NCBI RefSeq assembly: GCF_009792795.1 | Contig: NZ_VKHQ01000003.1 | Span: forward strand, 735,601-799,600 | Reading direction: 5' to 3' | DNA length: 64,000 nucleotides | Source of the DNA: Cognatiluteimonas profundi | GTDB taxonomy: Bacteria > Pseudomonadota > Gammaproteobacteria > Xanthomonadales > Xanthomonadaceae | Shown here: positions 1 through 12,455 of the stretch, piece after piece | Layout of the letters: the number at the start of each line of letters is the position of its first letter | Numbering within the stretch: position 1 is the stretch's first letter | Notes under the pieces: generated by a model | What the model saw: the letters and a program-made list of their open reading frames with translations, nothing else | Database searches by the model: none | What the model was told of the DNA's origin: nothing | Program-made: the position numbers and the translations under genes

Positions 1-335
1 GTGAACGAACGGCCGGGGAGCAAGCCGGCGTATTGCGATACCTGTATCTCCGCGTCGCCGATCACTACCGCCTTGCTGCCGGTTCCCACGCGCATGCCAT
101 CCAGCCGCAGCAACGGCCCGCGTCGCGTCCATCGGGTTTCGACGGCGTTGAAGGTGACCGGTCGTCCGGCGCGCTGGCTCAGCCAGGCGGCAATGCGATC
201 GGGATGTCGCTGCGCCAGCGGCAGCAACTGGCTGACGACGCCCGCGATGAGCGCCATGAGAACCAGGCTGACCGCGAACGCGTACCAGATCCCGCGACGC
301 GCCATGCGCAGGCGTCGGCGCAACGGTGTCGGCAT
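1..335 (-). CDS. yhdP: YhdP family AsmA-like envelope protein, N-terminal part (cut by window edge)
   Basis: Reading the minus strand from the ATG at 335 gives an open frame that runs off the left edge (about 111 residues seen). It begins MPTPLRRRLRMARRGIW, a short basic N-terminus, followed by one hydrophobic segment (about residues 17-35), then periplasmic sequence containing RPVTFNAVETRW, typical of the N-terminus of the YhdP/TIGR02099 family. These very large inner-membrane-anchored proteins belong to the AsmA-like group implicated in phospholipid transport to the outer membrane (family knowledge). It lies directly after rng and maf on the same strand, the same order as yhdE-rng-yhdP in enterics, which supports the call. 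Only the start is visible, so total length and integrity cannot be judged. Confidence 0.85.
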   Translation of the reverse strand, partial: MPTPLRRRLRMARRGIWYAFAVSLVLMALIAGVVSQLLPLAQRHPDRIAAWLSQRAGRPVTFNAVETRWTRRGPLLRLDGMRVGTGSKAVVIGDAEIQVSQYAGLLPGRSF

Positions 336-348
336 CAGCGTCCCTGCG

Positions 349-393
349 CCGGATTACAGCAGGCCGGACTACAGCTGGCCGGACTACAGCAGC
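349..393. repeat. Three 15-bp tandem repeats carrying successive stop codons
   Basis: Three adjacent 15-bp units of the form CCGGAYTACAGCWGS occupy 349-363, 364-378 and 379-393. The last unit contains the TAG stop of rng (384-386). Because the unit is five codons long, each copy places a stop (TAG, TAG, TAA on the minus strand) in the rng frame. This looks like slippage duplication of the rng 3' end in the rng-yhdP gap. Confidence 0.85.
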
Positions 394-1880
394 ACGACAT
401 CGAACTGCTCCTGCATGTACTGGGTGTCGGCCTGGAAACGGATCGACTTGCCGAGGAATTCCTCAAGCTCGGCAACGGCCGCGGACTCCTCGTCGGTGAT
501 GCGCGCGACGACCTTCGGCGAGGCGATCACCAGCAGCCGCGCCGCCTCGAACTGCCGCACCGCGCGGGTGATCTCGCGGAAGATTTCGTAGGTCACCGTT
601 TCCGCGGTCTTGAGCATGCCGCGCCCACCGCACTCGTGGCAGGGCTCGCACAGCTGCCGCTCGAGGCTTTCCACGGTGCGCTTGCGCGTCATCTCGACCA
701 GGCCCAGCGGCGAGAAATCATAGACCGTGGTCTTGGCGTGGTCGCGCGCCAGCGCCTTCTCGATGGTGCGCAGCACCTGGCGCCGATGGTCGGCGTCGTG
801 CATGTCGATGAAGTCGATGATGATGATGCCGCCCAGGTTGCGCAGGCGCAGTTGCCGCGCCACCGCCTGTGCGGCCTCAAGGTTCGTGCGGTAGACGGTC
901 TCCTCCAGGTTTCTTTGCCCGAGGAACGAGCCGGTGTTGACGTCGACGGTGGTCATCGCCTCGGTCTGGTCGATCACCAGGTAGCCGCCCGACTTGAGCG
1001 GCACCTGTTTCTCCAGCGCGCGCTGGATCTCGTCCTCGACGCCGTAGAGGTCGAACACCGGGCGTGCGCCGGTGTAGTGCTCGATCTTCTCGGCCAGGCC
1101 CGGCATGTATTGCGCGGCAAAGCTGCGAAGGCGTTCGCAGGTTTCGCGCGAGTCGACCTTGACCTTCTCCACATCGCGGCGCATGAGGTCGCGCACGGCG
1201 CGCATCGGCAGGCTCAGGTCCTCGTAGATGCAGGCGCCGACGCGGGCGCTGCGGACCTGCTCCTCGACCAGCGCCCATGCACGACCGAGATATGCGACGT
1301 CCTCGGCGAGCGCTTCGGCCGGTTGTCCTTCGGCGTTGGTGCGGACGATGTAGCCCGGGCTGCCCAGCGGCGCGGACAACTCCGCGACCAGGCCCTTGAG
1401 TCGCGCGCGCTCGGTCTCGTCCTCGATCCGCGACGACACACCGACCACCTTGGACTGCGGCAGCAGCACGAGGTAGCGCGACGGGATGCTCAGCTGCGTC
1501 GTCAGGCGCGCGCCCTTGCTGCCGATGGGATCCTTGACCACCTGCACGATCACCTCGCCGCCTTCGCGCAGCAATTCGGTGATCGAGGGAACCGTCGCGG
1601 GCATGGCCGGCGTCACCGGGGTTTCGACGCCATCGATCGTGCGCGCCGGGGCCGGACGCTGGATGTCGTTGGCATGCAGGAATGCGGCGCGGTCCAGCCC
1701 GATCTCCACGAATGCCGCCTGCATGCCCGGCATCACCCGTTGCACGCGACCCTTGTAGATGTTGCCCACGACGCCGCGACTCCAGCCGCGTTCGATGTGC
1801 AGCTCCTGCAGCATTCCGTTTTCGACGACGGCCACGCGGGTCTCGCGCGGCGTCACGTTGATGAGGATTTCCTCGGTCAT
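384..1880 (-). CDS. rng: Ribonuclease G
   Basis: A 498-residue protein of the RNase E/G family, an endoribonuclease that trims the 5' end of 16S rRNA and helps mRNA decay (family knowledge). An S1-type RNA-binding segment is visible near residues 35-75 ([20 protein letters not shown]). The catalytic core shows the metal-binding aspartates in TTVDVNTGS (about residue 310) and IDFIDM (about 355). [10 protein letters not shown] Zn-link motif follows near 411, which in RNase E/G holds the dimer together. Length matches RNase G, without the long C-terminal scaffold of RNase E. The ATG overlaps the end of maf by four bases (ATGA), so the two are probably translationally coupled. A loop with extra Pro/Ala sits within the S1 region. 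Confidence 0.95.
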   Translation of the reverse strand: MTEEILINVTPRETRVAVVENGMLQELHIERGWSRGVVGNIYKGRVQRVMPGMQAAFVEIGLDRAAFLHANDIQRPAPARTIDGVETPVTPAMPATVPSITELLREGGEVIVQVVKDPIGSKGARLTTQLSIPSRYLVLLPQSKVVGVSSRIEDETERARLKGLVAELSAPLGSPGYIVRTNAEGQPAEALAEDVAYLGRAWALVEEQVRSARVGACIYEDLSLPMRAVRDLMRRDVEKVKVDSRETCERLRSFAAQYMPGLAEKIEHYTGARPVFDLYGVEDEIQRALEKQVPLKSGGYLVIDQTEAMTTVDVNTGSFLGQRNLEETVYRTNLEAAQAVARQLRLRNLGGIIIIDFIDMHDADHRRQVLRTIEKALARDHAKTTVYDFSPLGLVEMTRKRTVESLERQLCEPCHECGGRGMLKTAETVTYEIFREITRAVRQFEAARLLVIASPKVVARITDEESAAVAELEEFLGKSIRFQADTQYMQEQFDVVLL

Positions 1881-2476
1881 GCGCCGGCGCCGGCAGGAGG
1901 TGGTTCGCAGCCGATCAGACCGGCTTGGCGGAGCAACTGCCCGGTCTCGAACAGCGGCAGGCCCATGACGCCGGAGTAGCTGCCCGACAGGTGCGAAATG
2001 AAGGCCTGCGCCAGGCCCTGGATCGCATAACCGCCAGCCTTGCCGTCGGGCTCGCCACTGGCGACATAGGCGGCGATCGCGGCGTCATCCAGCGGCGCCA
2101 GGGTGACCTGCGAATGGCACCTGGCCTGCAACTCACGCCCGGCCGACACCAGCGAGACGGCCGACAGCACCTGGTGCGTGCGGCCCGAGAGACGTCGCAG
2201 CATCGCGGCGGCATCGTCGCCATCGCGCGGTTTGCCGAACACCTCTCCATCCAGCACGACTTCGGTATCGGCGCCGAGCACCCACGCGCCCGGCACCGCT
2301 ACAACCTCGAGCAGGCCCGCACCGGCTTTCTCACGGGCCACGCGGTCGACGTAGTCCTCGGCAGGCTCGTCGCTGCGCCTGACTTCGGGGACGTCGATAT
2401 CGAGCACGCCGAAACGCAAGCCGAGCAGGGTCAGCAAGTCGCGGCGACGCGGAGATTGCGAGGCGAGATACAGCAT
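1877..2476 (-). CDS. maf: Maf family nucleoside triphosphate pyrophosphatase
   Basis: A 199-residue Maf/YhdE-type protein. It opens with [18 protein letters not shown], the conserved S-x-SPRR substrate-binding signature of the family. It continues with the [18 protein letters not shown] region, containing the catalytic Asp/Glu residues, and [19 protein letters not shown] sequence near the C-terminus (here [16 protein letters not shown]). YhdE-type members hydrolyse dTTP, UTP and modified pyrimidine nucleotides, keeping odd nucleotides out of nucleic acids (family knowledge). It is the first gene of the maf-rng-yhdP set and ends in a four-base overlap with rng. A -10-like TATTCT lies six bases before the ATG, so the mRNA may be nearly leaderless. 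Confidence 0.93.
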   Translation of the reverse strand: MLYLASQSPRRRDLLTLLGLRFGVLDIDVPEVRRSDEPAEDYVDRVAREKAGAGLLEVVAVPGAWVLGADTEVVLDGEVFGKPRDGDDAAAMLRRLSGRTHQVLSAVSLVSAGRELQARCHSQVTLAPLDDAAIAAYVASGEPDGKAGGYAIQGLAQAFISHLSGSYSGVMGLPLFETGQLLRQAGLIGCEPPPAGAGA

Positions 2477-2482
2477 CCGTGG

Positions 2483-2488
2483 AGAATA
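2483..2488 (-). promoter_or_regulatory. Possible -10 element giving a leaderless maf transcript
   Basis: On the minus strand TATTCT (2488-2483) is followed by six bases and then the maf ATG at 2476. With normal spacing the start site falls on or next to the A of the ATG. No Shine-Dalgarno sequence fits in the gap. No convincing -35 box was found. This is inference from position only. Confidence 0.4.
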
Positions 2489-2594
2489 CCCTGCGCCCGC
2501 GTGCCGACCGGTCGCCCGGGGCGATAACCCCGGTGCGGCTCACAGTTCGTTCACCCATCGGTACCAACCCTGTTCATCCCACACGGAGATTCCA

Positions 2595-3353
2595 ATGCAC
2601 CTGCCCAGCACGCGTTTCCTGCGCCTTGTCCTGTGTGCGGCGACCTTGTCCTCCTCCCTCATGGTCGCCAACGCCTTCGCGCAGGGTTCTCCCGCTGCCG
2701 TCGCCGCGCCGGTGACGTCTGGCGACGGGACATTGCTTGCGGTGTCCGCCGAAGCCGAATCCCGGCGCGTGCCCGACGTGGCAACGATATCGGCCGGCGT
2801 GGTGACCCAGGCGGTGGACGCGAACACGGCGATGCGCAGCAACGCCACGCAGATGGACAAGGTGATGGCTGCCATCCAGGCGGCCGGGATTCCACAACGC
2901 GACATCCAGACCAGCGGCATCAACCTCAATCCGCAATACCGGTACGTCGAGAACCAGAACCCGACCATCATCGGTTACCAGGCCAGCAACACCGTCAACC
3001 TGCGCGTCCATGACATCGCCAAACTGGGCAAGGTGCTCGACGCACTGGTCGCCAGCGGTGCGAACCAGGTCAACGGGCCGAGCTTCGAGATCGACCAGCC
3101 AGAACCGGCTTATGACGAAGCGCGCCGCGCGGCCCTGGACAAGGCCCAGGCGCGTGCGGCGATGTACGCCAAGACGCTCGGCATGCGCGTGCGCCGCATC
3201 GTCAGCATCAGCGAGGGCGGCGGCTCACGTCCGCCAGGCCCGATCGCGATGCAGGCGATGGCCCGCGGCAAGGCGGAGGCCGACACGGCGGTTTCACCCG
3301 GCGAGACCGCGCTGAGCGTGACCCTCGATATCGTCTTCGAACTGGGTCGCTGA
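2595..3353 (+). CDS. SIMPL (DUF541) domain periplasmic protein
   Basis: A 252-residue secreted protein. The first 30 residues form a classical signal peptide ending near NAFAQG. The mature part carries the SIMPL/DUF541 fold seen in E. coli YggE and Brucella BP26: an opening strand (GTLLAVSAEAESRRVPDVA), a DIQTSGINLNPQY motif and a C-terminal ALSVTLDIVFEL strand. YggE-type proteins are linked to lowered oxidative stress and BP26 forms ring-like channels; the biochemical role is not settled (family knowledge). GGAG lies just before the ATG (ACGGAGATTCCA). The next small gene begins one base after the stop, so the two are probably cotranscribed. Confidence 0.88.
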   Translation: MHLPSTRFLRLVLCAATLSSSLMVANAFAQGSPAAVAAPVTSGDGTLLAVSAEAESRRVPDVATISAGVVTQAVDANTAMRSNATQMDKVMAAIQAAGIPQRDIQTSGINLNPQYRYVENQNPTIIGYQASNTVNLRVHDIAKLGKVLDALVASGANQVNGPSFEIDQPEPAYDEARRAALDKAQARAAMYAKTLGMRVRRIVSISEGGGSRPPGPIAMQAMARGKAEADTAVSPGETALSVTLDIVFELGR

Positions 3354-3354
3354 C

Positions 3355-3546
3355 ATGGCCGGCCCCGACAGGACCTCTCCCCCCGCCGCGGATCCGAAGG
3401 CCGGTCGCAATGCCGGCTATGCCGAAAACCAGGCCCGCGACAAGGACGACGCCCGCCAGCGGGTCATTCCCCCTCGGCCGTCGCCCGACGCGGGCGAACT
3501 GGGCCACGACCCCGACGCGCAGCCGGACCCCGCAAAAGGCTCCTGA
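3355..3546 (+). CDS. Small hydrophilic hypothetical protein
   Basis: A 63-residue frame starting one base after the stop of the SIMPL gene and ending just before a strong hairpin terminator. It has no signal peptide or membrane segment. The product is rich in Pro, Asp, Ala and Lys/Arg (for example NQARDKDDARQRVIPPRP) and is probably disordered. I do not recognise it. Coding status rests on the tight coupling to the upstream gene, the following terminator and the absence of any competing frame. Confidence 0.5.
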   Translation: MAGPDRTSPPAADPKAGRNAGYAENQARDKDDARQRVIPPRPSPDAGELGHDPDAQPDPAKGS

Positions 3547-3575
3547 GGCTTCTGCTCCGTTCCCTGGCTGATCGA

Positions 3576-3598
3576 GGGCGACCACTGGTCGCCCTTTT
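3576..3598 (+). terminator. Rho-independent terminator after the SIMPL gene pair
   Basis: GGGCGACC, a three-base loop and GGTCGCCC form a perfect 8-bp stem, followed directly by TTTT. It lies 30 bases after the stop of the small downstream gene. Confidence 0.8.
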
Positions 3599-3759
3599 CA
3601 CGACGATCGTCAGCCGCCGCTTCCCGTACTCATGCGTACGGAGCAGCTTCGAGTGGCGGAGCCCTTGGGGGGCCGCCCAACCCCACCTCCGCCGTCGGCG
3701 CGTTGACGCCCAGGCAGCCATCGCGCTGTCGACCGTTGTGCAGGCAACCGGAGAATCCC

Positions 3760-4419
3760 ATGGTGCATTCGATCCGTCACACCCAACGCCCCCACCTCGA
3801 GCCCAACCGCATTGCCGGCCTCGCGGCCGCGATCACGCTCAACACCGCCCTGCTGATGCTCCTGCTGGTGCCGATGAGCGCGCCACCGGTGATGCCGCTG
3901 CCCACGATCACGCAGGTCCTGCACTGGGTGGAAGCGCGCCCGAAGCCGCCGACGCCGCCGGTTCCGGTCCCCATCACGCACACGCCGCCCGCTGCGCATG
4001 CCACTCCCGTCCATGAAAGGGCTGCCACGCCACAGACCGACGAGACGCCAGTCATTACCGACACCCGGTCGGCGATGACCATCGATACCGATATCGGCAC
4101 CGAGCCCACCAGGACCATCGAGGATGTGAGCCAACCGCTGCCGGGCGTGCGCCTGGAATACGACCGGGCGCCGGCTCCGGCCTACCCGCGCGACGCGCTG
4201 CGCGCAGGCGTCGAGGGCACCGTGATGCTGCAGGTGCTGGTCGATGTCGATGGGCGCCCGTTGCGGGTGGATGTGCAGCACAGCAGTGGTGACCGGCGGC
4301 TGGACATCGCTGCGCGCAGGCAGGTCCTGGAGCACTGGCATTTCCGGCCGGCGATGAAGGACGGCCGGGCGATGCAGGCCATCGGACTGGTGCCGATCGC
4401 CTTCAACCTGGGCGGTTGA
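3760..4419 (+). CDS. TonB C-terminal domain protein (energy transducer)
   Basis: The start is set at the ATG at 3760, preceded by CCGGAGAATCCC; the frame is open further upstream but with no other good start. The 219-residue product has a short cytoplasmic N-terminus, one membrane anchor (about residues 19-43, IAGLAAAITLNTALLMLLL), then a Pro-rich spacer with PKPPTPPVPVP. A TonB box-binding domain follows: YPRDALRAGVEGTVMLQVLVDVDGRPL, then the closing WHFRPAMKDGRAMQAIGLVPIAFNL. TonB proteins pass proton-motive force to outer-membrane receptors (family knowledge). No exbBD or receptor gene lies beside it, so its partner is unknown. It stands alone between two terminator-like hairpins. Confidence 0.88.
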   Translation: MVHSIRHTQRPHLEPNRIAGLAAAITLNTALLMLLLVPMSAPPVMPLPTITQVLHWVEARPKPPTPPVPVPITHTPPAAHATPVHERAATPQTDETPVITDTRSAMTIDTDIGTEPTRTIEDVSQPLPGVRLEYDRAPAPAYPRDALRAGVEGTVMLQVLVDVDGRPLRVDVQHSSGDRRLDIAARRQVLEHWHFRPAMKDGRAMQAIGLVPIAFNLGG

Positions 4420-4428
4420 TCCCACGGC

Positions 4429-4450
4429 GGCGCGGGGATGTCCCTGCGCC
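4429..4450. terminator. Hairpin between convergent tonB-like gene and rlmH
   Basis: GGCGCGGGGA and TCCCTGCGCC can pair over nearly ten bases around a tiny loop, in the 47-bp gap between two convergent genes. There is no T-run on either strand, so termination is only suggested by position. Confidence 0.35.
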
Positions 4451-4466
4451 GTCGGCCATGCGGTGG

Positions 4467-4937
4467 TCAAGCGCGGTGGTACGGGTGGTTGGCAAGCAGC
4501 GTCGCGGCGCGATAGAGCTGTTCGGCGACGACCAATCGCACCAGCATGTGCGGCAGCGTCAGCGGCCCCAGCGACCAGCGCTCGTCCGCGCGCGCGCTGA
4601 CGTCGGCGGCGTGACCCTCGGGCCCACCGATCAGGAATGCGAGGTCGCGACCGAGTCCGCGCCAGTATTCCAGTCGCTGGCCCAGCTCTTCCGACGTCCA
4701 TGACCTGCCGGGACCATCGAGCGCGACGACGTGGGTGTTCCGCGGCAATGCGGCGAGTACGCGCCCGCCCTCGTCGGCGATCGCGCGGGACGCGTCACGA
4801 CCCTTGCCGCGCACGCCGGGCTCGATCTCGACGAGCTCCAGCGGAAGCCATCGCGACAGGCGCTTGCGGTATTCGTCGAATCCCGCGACGACCCATGACG
4901 GTGGGTGCTCGCCGACGGCGATGAGACGCGCTTTCAT
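4467..4937 (-). CDS. rlmH: 23S rRNA (pseudouridine1915-N3)-methyltransferase
   Basis: A 156-residue SPOUT-class methyltransferase that methylates pseudouridine 1915 in helix 69 of 23S rRNA on assembled 70S ribosomes (family knowledge). It begins MKARLIAVGEHPPSWV. The trefoil-knot SAM site FLIGGPEGH lies near residue 102, then TLPHMLVRLVVAEQLYRAA, and it ends in the diagnostic NHPYHRA. The full length matches E. coli RlmH (155 residues). It is the last gene of the leuS-lptE-holA-nadD-rsfS-rlmH operon; rsfS lies 30 bases upstream, the usual pairing. Confidence 0.97.
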   Translation of the reverse strand: MKARLIAVGEHPPSWVVAGFDEYRKRLSRWLPLELVEIEPGVRGKGRDASRAIADEGGRVLAALPRNTHVVALDGPGRSWTSEELGQRLEYWRGLGRDLAFLIGGPEGHAADVSARADERWSLGPLTLPHMLVRLVVAEQLYRAATLLANHPYHRA

Positions 4938-4967
4938 GGGTGGCGATCAGCCCGTGGCAGGCTGCCG

Positions 4968-5390
4968 TCAGGTCCGGTCTTCGGCGGCTTCTTCGATGAC
5001 GTGTTCGTCCGGCGGCTGGTCGCCGACGGTCCACAGGCGCTCGAGCGCATAGAACTCGCGCACGCGCGGCAGCATCACGTGGACGACGACATCGCCGAGG
5101 TCGACCAGGACCCACTCGGCCTCGCGCTCGCCTTCGACGCCGAGCGGCTGCACATCGAGCTTCTTCGCGAAGCGGACGACTTCATCTGCGATCGATTTGA
5201 CGTGGCGGGTCGATGTACCCGACGCCACGACCATCCAGTCGGTGACGCTGCTCTTGCCGCGCACGTCGATTTCGATCACGTCGCGCGCCTTGAGCTCGGC
5301 GACTGCATCAAGGACCGTCTGCAACAGTACGTCGGTGGGCGGAGCCGGGTTGGGCAAACGGGTCTTGATGACCTGGGCTTTGGATGTCAA
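4968..5390 (-). CDS. rsfS: Ribosome silencing factor RsfS
   Basis: A 140-residue RsfS/DUF143 (Iojap) family protein. It binds ribosomal protein uL14 and blocks joining of the ribosomal subunits when nutrients are short (family knowledge). Visible family landmarks are AVAELKARDVIEIDVRGKSS, SVTDWMVVASGTSTRHVKSI and DLGDVVVHVMLPRVREFYALERLW. The last of these is the conserved region just before the C-terminus. An extra acidic tail (DEHVIEEAAEDR) follows. It sits between nadD and rlmH, the conserved order in proteobacteria. Confidence 0.96.
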   Translation of the reverse strand: MTSKAQVIKTRLPNPAPPTDVLLQTVLDAVAELKARDVIEIDVRGKSSVTDWMVVASGTSTRHVKSIADEVVRFAKKLDVQPLGVEGEREAEWVLVDLGDVVVHVMLPRVREFYALERLWTVGDQPPDEHVIEEAAEDRT

Positions 5391-5431
5391 GGCGGAAACT
5401 CGCTGCGCGGCGCTTTCAGGAGGAAACGCAA

Positions 5432-6127
5432 TTATAACGGAGCGCCCGGTCGCGGCCCGATGACGGCGTCGGCCGCGGACATGCTGTACAGGTGGTGTTC
5501 GACGATGTAGGCGGCCACGGCCGGTGGTACCAGCTGGGACCAGTCGCGACCGGCGGCGATGCGATCGCGGATTCCCGTCGCCGAATGCGATTGCAGTGTC
5601 TGGTGCAGGGCAAGCACGCGGCCGGCTGGCGCCGCGCGCAGCGCTGCCGGATGATCCACCCAGCGTCCGTCGAGCGCTTGGCGCAAGGCGTCCGTAGCGC
5701 CGTCGAGTGGGAAACCGGCGCGTTCAGCGACGACGAAATGCGTCAGCGCGAACAGCTCCCGCCAGTCCTTCCAACTGGGCAGGTCGCGGAAGCTGTCGGC
5801 ACCGACCAGCCACGCGATCGACGCGTCCGGCCCGAGTTGCGCGCGCAGCGCCGTCAGGGTGTCGATGCTCCAGGAGCGGCCTTCGCGCGCGAGTTCGCGC
5901 AGGTCCAGCAACAGTCCGGGCGTGTCCGCGATCGCCAGGCGCACCATCTCGGCCCGGTCGGTCGCGCTGGCACCCGGGCGGGGCCGATGCGGTGGATCGG
6001 CCGCTGGCAGCAGGCGGATGTCGGCCGACAGCGCGTCGCGGGCCGCACAGGCGATCGCCAGATGCCCGTTGTGCACGGGATCGAACGTGCCCCCGTAGAA
6101 CACGTGCAGCGGAAGGTCCGCGGTCAC
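5432..6127 (-). CDS. nadD: Nicotinate-nucleotide adenylyltransferase
   Basis: A 231-residue nucleotidyltransferase converting nicotinate mononucleotide and ATP into deamido-NAD, the penultimate step in NAD synthesis (family knowledge). The HxGH-type signature is clear at residues 11-22 (YGGTFDPVHNGH), and the C-terminal ATP-binding ISSTxIR-type motif appears as SATGIRDRI near residue 190. Length fits proteobacterial NadD. It overlaps the end of holA by four bases (ATGA) and is followed by rsfS after about 40 bases. It is slightly extended at the C-terminus (YSMSAADAVIGPRPG). Confidence 0.96.
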   Translation of the reverse strand: MTADLPLHVFYGGTFDPVHNGHLAIACAARDALSADIRLLPAADPPHRPRPGASATDRAEMVRLAIADTPGLLLDLRELAREGRSWSIDTLTALRAQLGPDASIAWLVGADSFRDLPSWKDWRELFALTHFVVAERAGFPLDGATDALRQALDGRWVDHPAALRAAPAGRVLALHQTLQSHSATGIRDRIAAGRDWSQLVPPAVAAYIVEHHLYSMSAADAVIGPRPGAPL

Positions 6128-7158
6128 GAGGCGAGCAGCGACCGCGCCCTTGCATCGGCGACGGCGAGCAGGAGGCGCTCGAGCAACACCCAGGGGTCAC
6201 CTGCTGCCCTGCCCTTCGCGGCCTGGTCGACCACGGCCGCCCGCGCCACGAACTGCTCCCATTGCGACACCGGGTGTCGCGACAGTGCGCGCCGATAAGG
6301 CGCTTGCCGCGATTCCCAGATCTGCTGCGCCTTGAATTCGGCGGCAAGGTTGCCGCCGCGGGCCTGCACGCGGGCGATAGCGGCCGCACGCTGCAACTCC
6401 TTGACGATCATGCCGAGCAGGGCGGGAACGACTTCGCCTTCGGCCCGCAGCCCGGCCAGCATGCGCGAGACGTGCGCCGCTTCGCCGTTCATCGCGGCAT
6501 CGAGCAGGCGGAAGACATCGAAGCGCGCTGCATCGGCAACCAGCGCGTCCATCCGATCGGCATCCAGGACGCCGTCGTGGCTGAGCAGGGCGAGTTTTTC
6601 GATCTCCTGGGCGGCGGCCAGCAGGTTGCCCTGGACGCGATCCGCCAGCCTCTGCACGGCATCGGCGCTAGCCGCGACACCCTTGGCGCGCAGGCGACGT
6701 TCGATCCAGCCGACCAGTTCATGCGGCTTGACCGCCCATGCGATGACCACCAGGCCCGCGCTGCCGATGGCCTGGCTCCACTTTCCGGCGTGCTTCATGC
6801 TCCAGTCGCCGCCGGTCACCAGCAGGACAACGTCGGCGGGGGGATCGGCGCAGAACTCGCTGATCACGCGTGCGCCTTCCACTCCAGGTTTACCGGTCGG
6901 CAGGCGCAGCTCGACCAGGCGCCGGCTGCAGAACAGCCCCGGACTGCGGAAGCTGGATTCCAGCGCGTTCCAGTCCAGCTCGCGCTGGCCTTCGGCCTCG
7001 AAGACCTCGCGATCCAGGATCCCCTGCGACCGCGCTGCCGCGCGGATGGCGTCGGCGGCTTCCAGCACCAGCAAGGGCTCCGGACCGGCAACCAGGCAGG
7101 CCGGCGGCAGCGGATGCGCCTTCAGGTGCGCCTCCAGCCGATCGACCTTCAGTTCCAT
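6124..7158 (-). CDS. holA: DNA polymerase III subunit delta
   Basis: A 344-residue HolA protein, the clamp-loader subunit that opens the beta sliding clamp (family knowledge). Recognisable parts are an N-terminal AAA+-like region with CLVAGPEPLLVLEAADAIR, where the GxE replaces a full P-loop, then FRSPGLFCSRRLVELRLP. A helical region follows with LADRVQGNLLAAAQEIEKLALL, and the C-terminal collar domain runs from about residue 215. Length matches E. coli HolA (343). It lies between lptE and nadD, the standard gammaproteobacterial order, and overlaps nadD by four bases. Confidence 0.95.
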   Translation of the reverse strand: MELKVDRLEAHLKAHPLPPACLVAGPEPLLVLEAADAIRAAARSQGILDREVFEAEGQRELDWNALESSFRSPGLFCSRRLVELRLPTGKPGVEGARVISEFCADPPADVVLLVTGGDWSMKHAGKWSQAIGSAGLVVIAWAVKPHELVGWIERRLRAKGVAASADAVQRLADRVQGNLLAAAQEIEKLALLSHDGVLDADRMDALVADAARFDVFRLLDAAMNGEAAHVSRMLAGLRAEGEVVPALLGMIVKELQRAAAIARVQARGGNLAAEFKAQQIWESRQAPYRRALSRHPVSQWEQFVARAAVVDQAAKGRAAGDPWVLLERLLLAVADARARSLLAS

Positions 7159-7177
7159 GTGTTGGCCTCAGGCCGGA

Positions 7178-7738
7178 TCAGGGCGCGACGGGCACCGGTG
7201 CTGGCACCTTGGTCGGATCATGCGAGGCGGCATCGATGCGACGCAGGATCGAGGCGACCATCTCGCGGCGCAGTTCGCGGGTCAGGATTTCGCGCTCGCC
7301 TTCGGTGCCCGAGGAATTGGTCGGCACCGAGATGTAGTCGCGCGACAACTCGACCACCTGCTGTGGCACCAGGTCGGTGCCGTCGGCGCGGTTGAGGACG
7401 AAGATCACCGCGTATCGAAGGGTGTATTCCTGCGCGCGTCCGGCCTGGTCGACGGACAGCGGCGTGCTTCCCCATCGCTCGGAGACGATGCGCAGGGTCG
7501 CCACGCCGGTGGTGGCATCGTCCGCGGCCGGCGTCGCGCCAGCACGATCCAGCGCCTCGGACAGCGCGGTCGCCAGCGGGCTGTAGGGATCGGGGGAGAC
7601 CACGCGCAGCGGGCCCAGGTCGGCGGGAATCGCCAGCGCGTCGCGCAGATGGAAGCCACAGGCAGTCAGGGCGAATGCCAGCAGCATGAGGCTGCATCCG
7701 CGCGCCAACATCGAAAGGGAGATCGGAAGTCTGGTCAT
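7178..7738 (-). CDS. lptE: LPS-assembly lipoprotein LptE
   Basis: A 186-residue outer-membrane lipoprotein that plugs the LptD barrel and helps insert lipopolysaccharide into the outer leaflet (family knowledge). The N-terminus is a type II signal peptide with the lipobox LTAC followed by GFHLRDALAIPADL; GFHLR immediately after the lipidated Cys is the LptE signature. Position between leuS and holA is conserved. The start ATG at 7738 is preceded by the leuS stop 55 bases upstream. The C-terminus is Pro-rich (PTKVPAPVPVAP). Confidence 0.94.
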   Translation of the reverse strand: MTRLPISLSMLARGCSLMLLAFALTACGFHLRDALAIPADLGPLRVVSPDPYSPLATALSEALDRAGATPAADDATTGVATLRIVSERWGSTPLSVDQAGRAQEYTLRYAVIFVLNRADGTDLVPQQVVELSRDYISVPTNSSGTEGEREILTRELRREMVASILRRIDAASHDPTKVPAPVPVAP

Positions 7739-7792
7739 GCGGGGCAGTCTGGCGGACGTCGGTCAGGCGGGCAAGCGTGGCCTGCCCGGTCG

Positions 7793-12074
<4,282 letters not shown>

Positions 12075-12090
12075 CCGGTCGCGCCACGTC

Positions 12091-12342
12091 GTGACGGGCG
12101 ACTGGATCGGCTACCTGGCAGCGGCACTGACGACGTTGTCGTTCGTGCCGCAAGCCCTGCAGATCATCCGCAGCAAGGACACGCGCGGCATCTCGATGCC
12201 GATGTACCTGAGCTTCACCGTCGGTGTCGCCTGCTGGATCGGGTATGGCGTGGTCCTGGGATCGGTCCCGATGATCGCCTCCAACCTGGTCACCCTTGCG
12301 CTGGCGGCGACGATCCTGGCATTGAAGTTGCGCTACGGCTGA
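12091..12342 (+). CDS. SemiSWEET family transporter
   Basis: An 83-residue membrane protein with three hydrophobic helices. It contains a PQ-loop signature, SFVPQALQIIRSKDTRGIS, which is the SemiSWEET hallmark (proline hinge in helix 1, KDTRGIS after it). Bacterial SemiSWEETs dimerise and move sugars across the inner membrane by facilitated diffusion (family knowledge). The start is a GTG 16 bases after the amidohydrolase stop, so it may be cotranscribed. Whether the two act on the same compound is unknown. The family is normally 85-95 residues, so this copy is complete. Confidence 0.88.
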   Translation: MTGDWIGYLAAALTTLSFVPQALQIIRSKDTRGISMPMYLSFTVGVACWIGYGVVLGSVPMIASNLVTLALAATILALKLRYG

Positions 12343-12455
12343 CGATCCCGCGTTCGCCTTCATGAAGCCTTGCAACCCCGGGATGCTAGCGTTGCGGGTG
12401 GTCCCGCTTCGCGCAATGCCCGGCCCTGCCAGCACTTTCCCCACTTGGTGATCCC

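Noticed and set aside
33..1979. Very long open frame on the plus strand opposite rng and maf
   Set aside because: It is antisense to two clearly recognised genes, has no family similarity and is the usual GC-rich shadow frame.
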